A DNA stretch of 64,000 nt from Ciona intestinalis (taxonomy: Eukaryota; Chordata; Ascidiacea; Phlebobranchia; Cionidae). The notes below the pieces were generated by a model, which saw only the letters and a list, made by a program, of their open reading frames with translations, ran no database searches and was not told the DNA's origin. The number at the start of each line of letters is the position of its first letter. The stretch's first letter is position 1. Shown here piece by piece: positions 44,401 through 56,200 of this stretch. The stretch lies in contig NC_020170.2 in assembly GCF_000224145.3 (NCBI RefSeq), positions 377,001-441,000 on the forward strand, given 5' to 3'. Both the position numbers and the translations under genes were made by a program.

Positions 44401-46646
44401 GAGGTCGAGGTTATGAACAGGTATGTATAATATCCTATGTTATGTCATACTATAACACTGTCTAAATCTGCTTTGTATTTTTTATCCATTCGTGGTGACT
44501 TCATACAATCTTGCTTACAAGTTACCAAATGTGCCGCTGTTATGCCTTGTGAATATTTTGCTGTAGACCACCAACTTGAACAAAACATTATTAGCCACTG
44601 AGTTGGAGCAGTTAACAGAAAACGTGTTGTCCTCACGCATGTAATGGTCTGCCAAAGCCCTTTGTAATTAAGTTATTTCATCCAGAACGACCGTGGTTCC
44701 CGTTTTGGTCGGGATAGATATGGAGGTGGTCGTGATGGAAGATATGAATCAAGTTTTAGCAGAGGAGGTGAATCGGAGCAATGGATGCAACGTAGGGAGC
44801 CACCGAAAGAAAGACCTCGACTCAATCTTAAACCTCGTGAAAAACCTCTCAACCCTGAAGCTGCTACAACAAGGTGGGCTTGTAATGTTGCAATGTTAAA
44901 AACATGTAAAACTCAATTTTTATTAAGAACAATTAACTGTTTTTTTGCTAGAACAAACACCTGTGTTGCTAAACAGCAATATGTAACAGTCAGTAAAAAA
45001 AACAGAAAATGTGTTACAATAAAACTCGTGCCTCAATGGTTAAACACTTGAACTTGAAGTACATGTAACCACTGTATCTTACACATGTAGATCTTCCTCA
45101 ATATTTGGATCCGCTAAACCTGTTGATACGGCTGCTCGTGAAAGAATGGTGGAAGAAAAGTTACTGAAACAGGAACAGTAAGAAGTTAAATATTAGCTTG
45201 TGTATGTGACTTGTAGAAGAGAAATGAAAAAAGCGGTTATGCTCATCAAAGGAAAATCCCATTTATACATAAGTTTTCCAATCTTTTATTAGCAGTGTGG
45301 TAGTATGTGGTTATACTGTCTATAAATACAGTAGCAATTTTTTTCTTATTTCTTTGTTTGCTTTGAGATTTTTGTTTTAGAAGCCTAGCTGCTGACAAGC
45401 CAGACAGTGTTGCACCACAGAAGAAGTAAGTGGCCTTAACTTCTATATTTGATTCTTTACATCAATTTTCTTCTTACATCGGTAAATTCTGTAGTTCTTG
45501 GTTGTGATCATAGAATTATTTGCGTGTTGCTTTATTATAGGAATGAAACTTGTATTTTTGGTCAGCTCCAAAAGTATAATTGTCTTGCCAAAACTGCCTA
45601 AAAACTTCTGCTGCAAAATATGTAACATGTTTATAAATCCTTACCTATTGCAATACTACACAATGGTAATGTTTTTGCTTCTGCAGATCACAAAATATCT
45701 TTGGATCGGCAAAACCAGTTGACACTGCTGCCCGTGAAAGAGAGATGGAACAAAAAATTGCAGAACAGGAAAAACAAATTCTTGAAAAGTAATTTTGTTT
45801 ACATATATATTTGAATATAAAACAGAAGGAATAAATTAATTAAAGATACATTTTTTTCATAGTTTCATTGCCAACCAGAAATACACATTTGGTTTGGATG
45901 GTGTAAGGGTTGTTTTTAAAATATAGTTTTATGCAGTATTCAATTGTCTTATCACATATGCTCATCACAACCAGTGCTTGACTTGCGATAATCATTGCTC
46001 TCTTGTTATTAGGGCTCAACAACCAAAGCCAGCCCCGCCCACCCCAACACGACCTTCCATATTTGGTAATGCTAAACCAGTTGACACCTCGGCTCGTGAG
46101 CGAGAAATTGAAAAGAAAATAAGAATCCAGGAGCAGGAGATGACACCAGAACCACAGGACAGGTTTGTATCTACTTATTATGATAAGCGCTATATGACAG
46201 TAGTTTATGCACATCAATTCAAACTAATTAAATACTTAACAGCCTCATGGCAAGTTATCACATCTATTATTAATGAACAATTGTCCATGAGCATGGAGTG
46301 TAAAACACACATTTTAGCATTGTGGGCTAGGACAAACCAAAATTTTGAAAATTTTTATTGCAAATTTGGGTTCAAATGTTATATTGTAACTTGTGTTTTT
46401 ATTGAACAAGTTTCCTCACTTATGCGATGACTCTCTTGGGTATTGGTTTAGTGATTGTGGTTAAAAATTGTTGGCTTAGATAGATGATGCATTTTAAATG
46501 TGATATTTACATGAATATTAATAGTGGCATTCATAGAGAGGTACGTTATTATCCTCGAAGATTGAGTGAAAGATCAGATGAAATGAGTATAACTTCACCA
46601 AAAAGAAGATCCAGAACATCTTCAACAAGATCTTCTGATGACCACG
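41459..46646 (+). CDS. EIF4B: Translation initiation factor eIF4B, 3' part missing
   Basis: RNA-binding cofactor of the eIF4A helicase in cap-dependent initiation. Exons: 41459-41477, 41850-41999, 42123-42310, 43159-43318, 43797-43901, 44371-44420, 44686-44873, 45091-45177, 45381-45425, 45687-45788, 46013-46162, 46537-46646; all frames join, giving 451 codons. Order of features: a basic start (GKKGKKKAKN), SLNDFLGD and LDWADEAD as in human eIF4B, then one RRM (RNP2-like AYVGNLPYD, RNP1 FRGYGYVQF, then IRVDIADNQ), a Gly/Arg/Asp/Tyr-rich DRYG region, RPRLNLKPR, and the FGxAKPVDTxARER module. The module occurs three times (exons 8, 10 and 11) where human has one. A basic Ser/Arg exon follows, ending in phase 1 before GTGACA. 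Human eIF4B is 611 aa; I find no exon for the remaining C-terminus. It may lie in the gap at 49308 or beyond the hAT element. Confidence 0.92.
44487..44640 (-). repeat. Decayed SINE-like copy
   Basis: ATTATTAGCCACTGAGTTGG AGCAG followed by a degraded core; a weak match to the SINE minus-strand order, in an eIF4B intron. Confidence 0.35.
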
Positions 46647-46778
46647 GTGACAAAACAAACTTATTTTACCCAATATTAAATAGACTGATATGTGATGAAA
46701 TTGTTTACATGGCAAAGCAAACATTTTAATCCTAAGTAATATAAAACAAATTCTTTCATACTTACAGTTATAATAAAA

Positions 46779-49307
46779 TAGGGATGGGCCGAATCGATTC
46801 CGAATCCGAATATTCAGCGTTGTTCGACGCATTTTTAGGTATTCGATCGAATCCGAATATGCGTGGTCGAATCCGAATATCTGTCTCTACTTTATATCGT
46901 AATGACTTAATAACCTAATAATTGATCCGGACGCTAAACATGTCAGCGTCACAGCGTGTATTACTAAAAGCTTCGTGTATGCTGCTCCGCAGTACTAATT
47001 TCGGTCGCAGCACAATTCTATCGCGCCAATCGTGATAACATTTCTTTTCGCGCCACGTAATGCGCAATGATGCGTGTCAACGAATTCACGACGTCGTTTC
47101 GTTGACTCTGACGTTGAGACGAACAATTTTCAACTGAACGTATTGTTTTATTTACAATCAAACCTTTATTTACAACAAATGCGAACAGTAGGTTCACAGT
47201 GCAATACTAATATTTAAAGTCAAGTTTTTGTAAGTTTACGTGTAGAAACGTTAGCATTTCCACGTTTGAAGGACTCAATCGGTTTCGTAAAGGGGAAACT
47301 ATAACACCTGATGAGCTAAACAAACGCTCCGATGATACGCTAGTGGGTGGACAAGCTAAAATATCGATTGCAAGTTTAAATAATATCGGCCATTGTACAC
47401 GGCACTGCAACCAGAACTCCAAAGGGTTTTTATATTGCTTTATTCTTGGTTTGCGGAGGTACTGCTCTATTTGTCGGTGGATGTCAGCTTCAGAAACGGC
47501 TACGCCAGTACAAGACGTAGTTTCAACTCCCTCTGTCTCCAACGCTGCAAATGCCAATGAGGAACAATTTTGTTCAGATGATGAAGACGATGACGAATGG
47601 TTTAACTCTGTATCATGGGCAGATTCCATATTACGTGTGACGTCACTTAAGCATGAAATTGCTGTTTGGGTAATGATGTTAATTATGCCCGCTTTTTGAA
47701 CGTCACCACTTACCCACGTCAATTTAACTCGTGGATCAAGGACTGATGCAACAGCACATTTTTCATATATTTCGTTGTTAAAGAAATATGCTTCTCGTGG
47801 TTGCAGAATACCCGGTTGTGGTATCGCAAACCGACGTGAAGTTTCGTTATGTAACCTCTCGATAAATGGCACAACACCGGCCAGCCTCTCTTGCTCCGGT
47901 AATGTTGAATTCAAAAAATTATTAAGTTTCATTAAAATGCTGTTCTTTAACGGCAAAATTATAGATAATGTCGCAGACTCCCGCGATACTTCCTTGGTCG
48001 CAACATCAAAAATCTCTAAAATCGTCACCAAAGACTGCGAAATTTTCCACTCTGCAAAAGGCAGAGTATCACAGATGCCATCATTTGTGGAGAGGTAATT
48101 GATGACCTCTCGCAATTCTACAATACGCTGAATCATTGCAAAAGTAGAATTCCAGCGTACCGGCATGTCCTGAATAAGTTCCAGGGCGCAATCGCTGTGC
48201 TGGAGTTGGTATTTACGCAAAGCACTTGTCTTGCTTGGTGACCTGTTAAATTGCCCAACGATGTGTCGAATTCGGGACACCGTGTTGTTAACAGACCGCT
48301 GGGCATTGTTAAGTGCATTTTGCACTATAAGGTTTATTGTATGGGCCATGCACCTTACATTTCCTATTGAGCCATCTTTAAGTGCCTTAACCACATTGCC
48401 GGCGTTGTCAGTAGTTAAAGCAGAAAATTTAACATCCCATGCACTTTCCTGTTTTTTTATTTCATTCAGAATATGTTCTGAAGTGTGCTTATCTTCGAAT
48501 TGTGAACAAGCAAGCACAACGTGTGCAAGTTTTAACTCTCCTTTGTTCCACATCACAAAGTGTCCAGTGAGGCTCGCGTATGACACTTGCTGCCGACTTG
48601 TCCAGATGTCCGTGGTGCCATATATTAAACTGGCAGAGTTTTTCAGCATTTCTTTTATTTTTTTTTGTACATTATTATAAATAGATGGTAATTTATTTGT
48701 GGTCAAATATTTTCTGGATGGGATTGAATACCTGGGTTGCAATGTATTTATTAATCGTTTAAATCCAACACATTCCACTATGGATAGAGGTAGAAAATCT
48801 ACAGCGATCATTTCGGCCAAAGCATTTGTTATCGCTGCAGCAGTGGGGTGAGAGGCATCGAAACACTGCTTTTTTGCAACGACTTCTTTCAATGTGGCTT
48901 GTCTCTTTTTTGGAACAGATTCTGTTTCAGTTGGTTTCTGAGAAGAGCCTGCGACGTCAATATCATGCCGTGCTAAATGTTTCCACAGAGCTGACGTTGT
49001 AAAGGAGCCAATGGTTTTCCCTCTGCTAATTTCTATGCCACATATATTGCATTTCGCCTTCACACTCTCCTTATTTTCTAGGTCATAATATTTCCACACC
49101 GCAGAAAACTTTCCATGAGTTGTCATTTTTTAACCGGTTTATAACTATTACTGTCGCACATCAAAAACATTAAGCTGCTATGTTGCGAAAATGATGGCGC
49201 AAGATATGTTTAGAACGGAAGTATTCATGTTATCATAATGGGTATTGCTCTACCGCTCATGTCGTAATACCGAAAGTTTTTAATTATCAGGGTNTGTAAC
49301 ATGCGAA
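46779..49307 (-). mobile_element. hAT-superfamily DNA transposon
   Basis: Left end at about 46779 reads TAGGGATGGGCCGAATCGAT, a typical hAT-like terminus. Three copies of GAATCCGAATAT lie just inside it (46802, 46849, 46869) and could be subterminal transposase-binding sites. The transposase frame fills 47207-49126. The right terminus is not visible before the assembly gap, so the 8-bp target duplication cannot be checked. The left end lies 133 bases after the eIF4B exon-12 donor. Confidence 0.8.
47207..49126 (-). CDS. hAT transposase with BED zinc finger
   Basis: Uninterrupted 639-residue frame starting at ATG 49126. A BED finger is visible: C26, C29, H50, H54 (CNICG then LWKHLARH). The RNase-H-like core shows YGTTDIWTS and LTTDNAGNVVKAL with candidate catalytic Asp residues, then CMAHTINLIVQ and PVRWNSTFAM. 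The C-terminus has the hAT dimerisation motif (PPTSVSSERLFSSSG, then SPLRNRLSPSNVEML). The family excises and reinserts DNA with 8-bp target duplications. The frame has no stop or shift, so the copy may be young or still active. A domesticated ZBED-like gene is less likely, because the terminal and subterminal repeats are still present. Confidence 0.92.
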   Translation of the reverse strand: MTTHGKFSAVWKYYDLENKESVKAKCNICGIEISRGKTIGSFTTSALWKHLARHDIDVAGSSQKPTETESVPKKRQATLKEVVAKKQCFDASHPTAAAITNALAEMIAVDFLPLSIVECVGFKRLINTLQPRYSIPSRKYLTTNKLPSIYNNVQKKIKEMLKNSASLIYGTTDIWTSRQQVSYASLTGHFVMWNKGELKLAHVVLACSQFEDKHTSEHILNEIKKQESAWDVKFSALTTDNAGNVVKALKDGSIGNVRCMAHTINLIVQNALNNAQRSVNNTVSRIRHIVGQFNRSPSKTSALRKYQLQHSDCALELIQDMPVRWNSTFAMIQRIVELREVINYLSTNDGICDTLPFAEWKISQSLVTILEIFDVATKEVSRESATLSIILPLKNSILMKLNNFLNSTLPEQERLAGVVPFIERLHNETSRRFAIPQPGILQPREAYFFNNEIYEKCAVASVLDPRVKLTWVSGDVQKAGIINIITQTAISCLSDVTRNMESAHDTELNHSSSSSSSEQNCSSLAFAALETEGVETTSCTGVAVSEADIHRQIEQYLRKPRIKQYKNPLEFWLQCRVQWPILFKLAIDILACPPTSVSSERLFSSSGVIVSPLRNRLSPSNVEMLTFLHVNLQKLDFKY

Positions 49308-50285
49308 NNNNNNNNNNNNNNNNNNNNNNNNNNNNNNNNNNNNNNNNNNNNNNNNNNNNNNNNNNNNNNNNNNNNNNNNNNNNNNNNNNNNNNNNNNNNN
49401 NNNNNNNNNNNNNNNNNNNNNNNNNNNNNNNNATTATTGTTGTAATGGGTCTTTTGATTTTTATCTTGACAATTATTTAAAAGGTTTTGTTTCATCAAAT
49501 TCAGTGCTTGCCCAACTATCTTGTTTATATTCATACATTTTAGGCTTCCGCGTCCAATACAGGGTTGGTGTATGGACGTTTCAAGTTTAAGATTTGGTTT
49601 TAGTTTTAATGGAGTCAATGTTGCGTTGAAATTAAATGTGAGGCAAAAGATTGTTTTGTGTAGAAGATCTGTGGTGGTTAAAATAAATGGTCATCACTGC
49701 CTACTTTCTGAAGTTTCAGGTGCGGTTGTTTAAGTCCCTCAGACATTAATACAGTGACAGATCTTTTGTGTTTGTGACTAAAAAGCTTTGTGGCTGTTAA
49801 GATTTACAGCCTCTACAGAACAGAGTTGTCACACAAAATATAGTTTATCCATCAACGTAGTTCTGACTTACCGCTCTTCATACAGTGTGTCTGTCTTACA
49901 TTTAAATTATCCGCCATGCGCTGTGATAAGATGTTTGTATCATAAATGTAGCATAGATAAATTGGTGAATTCATTTAATATGCATATAATGGTTTATTTT
50001 AATGTGTAATAAATTTACTACCAAGCCACTGCGTTCACCAACTAACCTTCGTCTTTTACTTGAAGACATTGAATTATGTTATTGATGATGAGCTTTAAAT
50101 TTAGGTGCATCTAGTTATCAGCCTACCTTTTTAGTGTCTAATCAGCTAATACTTCGTGACATCAGAGAACAAATTACAATCTACAATATGAATGCAAAAA
50201 TAATGTATTTTGAAGGAAAATAATATACAGTATTTACAATAAGTTGGAGGGAGGTCTCCGGTGAATACAACAGTTTAAAAATTGC
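49127..50285. other. Region between hAT transposase and the 1904-aa gene
   Basis: Contains the 5' flank of the transposase, the N gap, and about 850 bases in which I could not support an exon. The acceptor-like CATTTTAG before 49543 might belong to a missing eIF4B exon, but the frame closes soon after. TTTATT at 49993-49998 (minus AATAAA) may end the 1904-aa gene, and AATAAA at 50008-50013 may end a plus-strand gene. Confidence 0.4.
49308..49432. other. Assembly gap
   Basis: 125 N, probably hiding the right end of the hAT element and possibly eIF4B exons; a lone N precedes it at about 49294. Confidence 0.99.
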
Positions 50286-53200
50286 TTAAATTTCTGTTGA
50301 TTCATTGACAGTTTGCAGATTAATTGTGTCATGTTTTCGATAAGCAGTTGGTTGCAAAGTATCATCCGATAGTGTAGTGTCGTCACAATTTTCAATAGCG
50401 GTGCTTGACAACAACTGATGTAGGCGAGCACCATCCTCAATATCCGGACATTTCTGTACCTCGATGATGTCACCAGTCTCAGAATTTATTCGGACACCAG
50501 GTGTCCCCATAGATTTCTTTTCAAAGCACTGAGGAATATTTTCAGAGCTTTCAAGTTCTGTGGTAAAAAGTAACACATCAGTAAAATTATTGCATAAAAC
50601 TCCCACGTTTAAAATGTATTTTTTCTAAACTTTGATAGAGAAACAGGTTTTAGGATATATAGTACGACTGTTCCCTGATTTGTGTGTTGCATTTTCACAC
50701 CATATATACACCAAGTGGCTTTTTTAAGATATAAGAATTTGGATGGATTATTGAACTACATCACAATAAGCATGGACATTATTACCTTTTACACAATTAT
50801 TTGAAGAAATTATATCCATAGGTGCAATAGCCACAAAACTTTGTTTCAACAAGGCCCCCTTCAAATCATAGATGGGTTTCTTTTTTACTACAATATCCTT
50901 TTTATCATCTGCCAAATTAGATATAATTTTTATCTTTAAAAATGTTACCCTAATCTTTCAATTTGAAGGTCATGTGGAACAAAAAATTATGGTTTTCATA
51001 CAATTTAAAGAGTTGTTAAACATTTCACAATGATATTGGATGAAGTGGAATTCTGTAGAAAATTTCATATGAATCACCCTTACCTGGTTTGTCACTTGAT
51101 TTTTGTTGGGCAAACAAAAGTCTGCTGTCAGTTTTACTTCTCTTTAAGTTGCTTGAAGCATCCATTGCAGTTGAAACATTTGCTACAGTCAAGTTATGAA
51201 AATATTTCCCTTTTTTAACAGAAATTAAACGTCTTATTTTTTGAAAGTGGATTTTTTGCTTTCCCGTGTCCTGTGATTGTAAAAATAATAAAAAGCAATA
51301 AAAAGGATAACATCATAAACCTTTTTTTTGATCCTGGTTAGAGATGTCATTCAATTCAATCTTGTGCTAAAACAAGGTAAAAATTAAACATTGTATAGAA
51401 TGCAATGCAGTATTTACAATAATCAATTGAACAATTTTTTTTTCAAAACTTACAACAGTGCTTGGCAATTTTTCGTTTTTTTTTTACTGTATTTTATTAT
51501 TGATTAACTTACTTTGGGTAGTAGATAGGAATCAATGTATAGTTTACAGAGTATAGTTTATTTACACCCTCAAATCACCCATTAACCAAACAAGTTTATT
51601 TAGAAGTTCACTCTATTCTCACATGTCCTGTTGGAACTTCTTCACCAGATTTAATGCCAGAAGACATAATAGGAGCGGTTAAAACATCTTTTTCTTGCAG
51701 ATTATCTTTAATTAAATCTACATTTTTATTTTCTTCTTTTAAAACTTCTTTGGTTCCTGGGGAAAATATTGAGCTAAATAAGAGTAACAATTGTGACTTA
51801 AAACATTACCATGTTTGGTAGGAAGTCCAGCAATGGATGTTGCCTCATTTGTTTCTTTTTTGTTTAAGCTTCCTTTATTTATCTGGAAAAATGCAAATAT
51901 CAGTTACTGAAAGATCACCTGAAAATAATTGCATTATGTAGTTTATTAACCCAGGCGGAGAGTAATTTTAACATATGATAAAGTTAAAATTATACCTTTT
52001 TTGTTGATGGTTTGGTTAAAAATGTTGGTGATAATGCTCCTTTTGTTAAAGTTTCTAATATTACATCTTCAGTTAAACTGCTCCTAACAAATCGTGGTCG
52101 TCTTTGTATCCTTCCAGATGGATGAGAGAAGTTAAGGTTGTTGCTAATGTATTGTTGTCTCATGTTTGAAGTGGCGACTCGCCTGGAAAGTCTTGCTTTT
52201 GCCACAGCAGCTGAACTCAGCAATCCTGGATAGGAACGTCGGCGACGAATAGGGTTTACCTTTCTGCTTGGTGGACCACGTGGGTGAGGTACATGTGGGT
52301 AAACTGGGGTGTTTTTAGAGCCACGGTTACTCTTATATAAAGAAGCTCTGCTTGTCTTCACTAATTTCTTTCTTGAAGGCTGAGGATATCCAGGGTGAAC
52401 ACCCAATGCTGCATATGAAGTGCTCGGCCCTTTAGATGAGTGGTAGTAAGCCTGTTGAATTGTTGGCATCTGGTAAGACACGGAATCATTGCCAGATGAA
52501 GCTGATATGGAAGACCGTTGTGTTTCTCCAGCCACTACAAACGCAGGAAATGTTGGACTGCTGATAAATTGGTGATCAATATTGACAGGAATGAATGTTG
52601 GTGATAGAAAAGGCGGTTGACGTAATGGAGATATTCCTGTGAATGCTGGAAAGAGATGGTAGTAAGGAAAGTTTTCTGATTGTGTTGTATTCTTAGCATT
52701 TATTCCCACTGGAGGAGTTTTAGGTTTTGAACGAGACTCTTTTATGACTGATGGTATTGAGTTAGGACTTGCACTGCGTGGAGGTTTCTTTGGTGGAACA
52801 TTCAGTTTTAATTTCGATGATGTCTGTTGTTCCGAGGTTTTTACTATGTTTGAATCTTCTTCCTCAGAGGTCTGCGTTGCAATGTCTAACGATTTCCGCC
52901 GGCTTGAATCAGGAAAAGCTTGTTCAGAATTCACTTTATCTTTGTTTACATTTAATAAATTTACCTTTGGTGACTGTTTGACTTCTTCAAGTGTGGTTGA
53001 CAAAATACAGTGCGATTTATTTGTAGAAACTGAATTTAACAAGAGTTGGGCGCTCTGTCTTACTTCATCTTCTAAATCTTTGCTCAATGTTTGTCCCCGA
53101 GGCTGTTGCTTCAAACTAGAATCAACGACACAATGATTAGTTCTGTTCGGTCTGAATGGGATTTTTTTCATTTCTAGGTTGGTGCGTGGTGGTGTAAAAG

Positions 53201-56200
53201 TTGGTTGACTGAAAGCAATGTAAGTAGAAGTGGGCTGCACTTTTGATCTGTTAGATTGTTCACCACTTGATTGTAAAGGTTTCTTCACAGGTTCAGGAAA
53301 AAATGAGCACACTGATGTCAAGAAGCTTTCTTCAACCGTTGTGTCATAAAACACATCTGATAAACTTGCGCTCAGTTGTCGACAACAAACGACTTGTTGG
53401 GTTGGGGTAGTTGGCACAGTGCTTGGTCTCTGCCTTACTTGAGGACTAGTTGGGAAGGCTATTTCATCCTCAGTGGCCTGGACTGCTTTTGGTTTACTTC
53501 CACAAGTAAGAGCATTTAAACTTGGAGAAGAGACTGTTTCAGGCTTCTGATAAACTGACTGATTCACCAAATTGTTGACAATATTTTTGATGCTGGATTT
53601 TACCCGGCCTCTTGTTAGTGTTGATGAAACTTCAGTTTTACCGACTGAAATTAATGTAAGTTTTGATCCAGAGCAAGAAGAAGGCAGCACATTTTCTGTA
53701 CTTTTGTCAAACAGTACACTCTTCTTTATACAAATTTCAGATTTTTCTAGGGATTTCCCAGTCTTTTTGTTTGTTTGTACATTATTTGTATCATCCGTTA
53801 AATCTTGGTTAGCTTTTTTGGTTACTGAAAGCTTTTCCTTGCGAATTCGAGGTGAACGTCGCGATGGTGGTTTTTTTCCAACCACAGTAGTAGGTTTTGT
53901 AACTGATGTTATTTTGCTAAGTTGTTTCTTTTTAATTTCATCCTGTCTTAACCTTAGGTTTGCTACTTTTATTTTACTCTGGGTAACAATGGAAAGAGAT
54001 GCATCAGTTGTTGTAGATGACTTTGAAGACCTAGATTTTGAATCTTCACTGAAAATTACTTTTGTCGATACTGGTTTAGAACTTTCTTTATCAACGTTTG
54101 GAGTCAAATTTCTTCGTGCTGCGGAACTTTTAGGTCGAGATGAAACACTCTTTTTATGCTTCGCCTTCACCACAGTTTTGGATCCATAACTTCCCAATTG
54201 TACTGGTGGCTTATCAGGGGAAACACCGGGTGTAATAGTTCGTGAACTAGGACAAGATGAAGGAGAGGTGTACGCAGAATCCGATGTTTGTTTTTGTTTT
54301 AAAGTGTTTGTCTTCTTTACAATACGAGGCATTGTTTTTCTTGTTTTTTTCTGAAGAACCTGACAATTACTCTTAGAAATTAGTTGAGAAGTTGTCTTTG
54401 ATTTAACCAGGGACTTTTGAGCGATTTTATGTGTTTGAGATTTAAGCTCTTGTGTTTGCTTTTCATTAGAAACTATTTTTGACTTTGGAGCAAGAAATTC
54501 CAACACTGATGATGCTGGTGTTAACAAGTATGTGGTATCTGGTGATTTGTTGGAGGGGTTAACACTGTATGAGATAGGCGAACCATCACAGGTAATGTTG
54601 TTAAAACGTGCAGGGCTTGTATCAGCTGTACCATAGTAACTTGAGGAAAGTCTGGAAAGCGTTAGATGTTGAGGAATGCTGGAGGTTCGAAAAGGACTGG
54701 TAGGAACAGATTTTGATTTTTTTGATGGTAGGACACTTCGTGAGGTACGAACCTGAGAAGTAAGAAGCAATGGTTTGTTGCGTACTAAAGTGGCTGCTGA
54801 TGTACTTTGTGCATTGGAAATGGTATTTTCATTTATTAAATGACTTTCATCTTTACTACCACTGTTAGCAATATCCTCATCTTTGCTTGACTTTGAATCA
54901 ATTTTTGAGTTGTCTCTGTTCGACAGCAAAAGAAGTTTGACATCTTGCTTTCCCCAACCTGCCCTTGCTGAAGTAGTTGGTGTCATAACACGTTTACCAT
55001 GGACGGTGGTAAAAACTGTTCTTACAGGTGTGGAGGTATCATATGAAGTATTTACCATGTTATTCTCCTCCCCCATACCAGCATGTACATTACGGATGTC
55101 TGTTGCATTGTTTTTATCAATCACTGCAACAATTGCTTCATCATCATCAGCTATCCTTGTTTCCACGAATGATGACAGCGAGGATGAGGATACACCACCA
55201 ACAACATTTGATCCGATATCATAAACTTCCGCTGTCCCTTCATCAGTGTATGATCTTGTTATATAATCTTGTGGTACAACTGAACGTATGGCTTCCCAGT
55301 CAACATCAAGTTTCTTACGATCTTTAGTGGTGTCACATGCTGGACTTTCTTTATTCAAAGAAACATTGTGATTTATATCATATTCTTCATTGTGGTGAGA
55401 TGATACGTTGCGACTTGGGGCAGTGTCTACTATTACTAAATCATCCATTTCTTGAATAAATGGTCCAGATATTTCTATCTCGGACGAATCAACACTTTGT
55501 TCAGCATCACTAGTGGCTGAGTTACTGTTTTCAGATACAACTTTTGCTTCAGTGAAACCAGCATTAGTACTCTGGTCCCACCACAAGCCACTAACACACA
55601 ATTTTAATGTTTCACTTTCGCCACCAGCAACTAAAGATTTTGAGGAGTTTAAATCTTGATTATTATCACCTTTTTTTGTGGCTCTATTCTTACTTTCATC
55701 CCAAACTTCAGAATCATCTTGTATTATTGGTTCCAGGTTATGATTTGCTTCAAATGTTCGATTTATTCCCTGCTTCTGCAAGCAAGGTGTGCAACAACAG
55801 AACAAACAGGACTTTAAATGCTGACATGGCTGCACAACTTTTTTTGGTTGGTTTGAGTCACTACAGCATTTGTATCCGCTGCCTGTAGCCTTCCAAGCAC
55901 TGTTCCTGTTGACAGAATCGGTTTGTTTATTAGAATGACGTTCATCACTTCGAGGTGATTTGAATGCAACATCAAGTGAAGTGTTGATATTTGTAGAAGT
56001 CTTGGGAATCTTTTCATTCTGTTTTTGCACTGGCCCAATCTGTAGTAAATTTTGAATAAAGTTTTGATTAATCTTTAATTGATATAAAACAAAAGTTTTT
56101 TATAGACAAATAAGTATAAAACAAAATAAAATTTCAAGGCAAATTTTAACCAAAATACCAAAACTTCCCTATTGTTTTGATGTAGCGCTTCTTAACCTAA

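Noticed and set aside
48231..48680. 149-codon plus-strand frame
   Set aside because: Lies wholly antisense to the hAT transposase; no motif and no splice support.
49521..49733. Candidate terminal eIF4B exon
   Set aside because: The acceptor-like site is present, but the phase-1 frame closes after about 15 codons and no eIF4B C-terminal motif is seen.
53572..54189. 205-codon plus-strand frame
   Set aside because: Antisense to the 4-kb exon of the 1904-aa gene; its composition follows from that Ser/Lys-rich coding strand.
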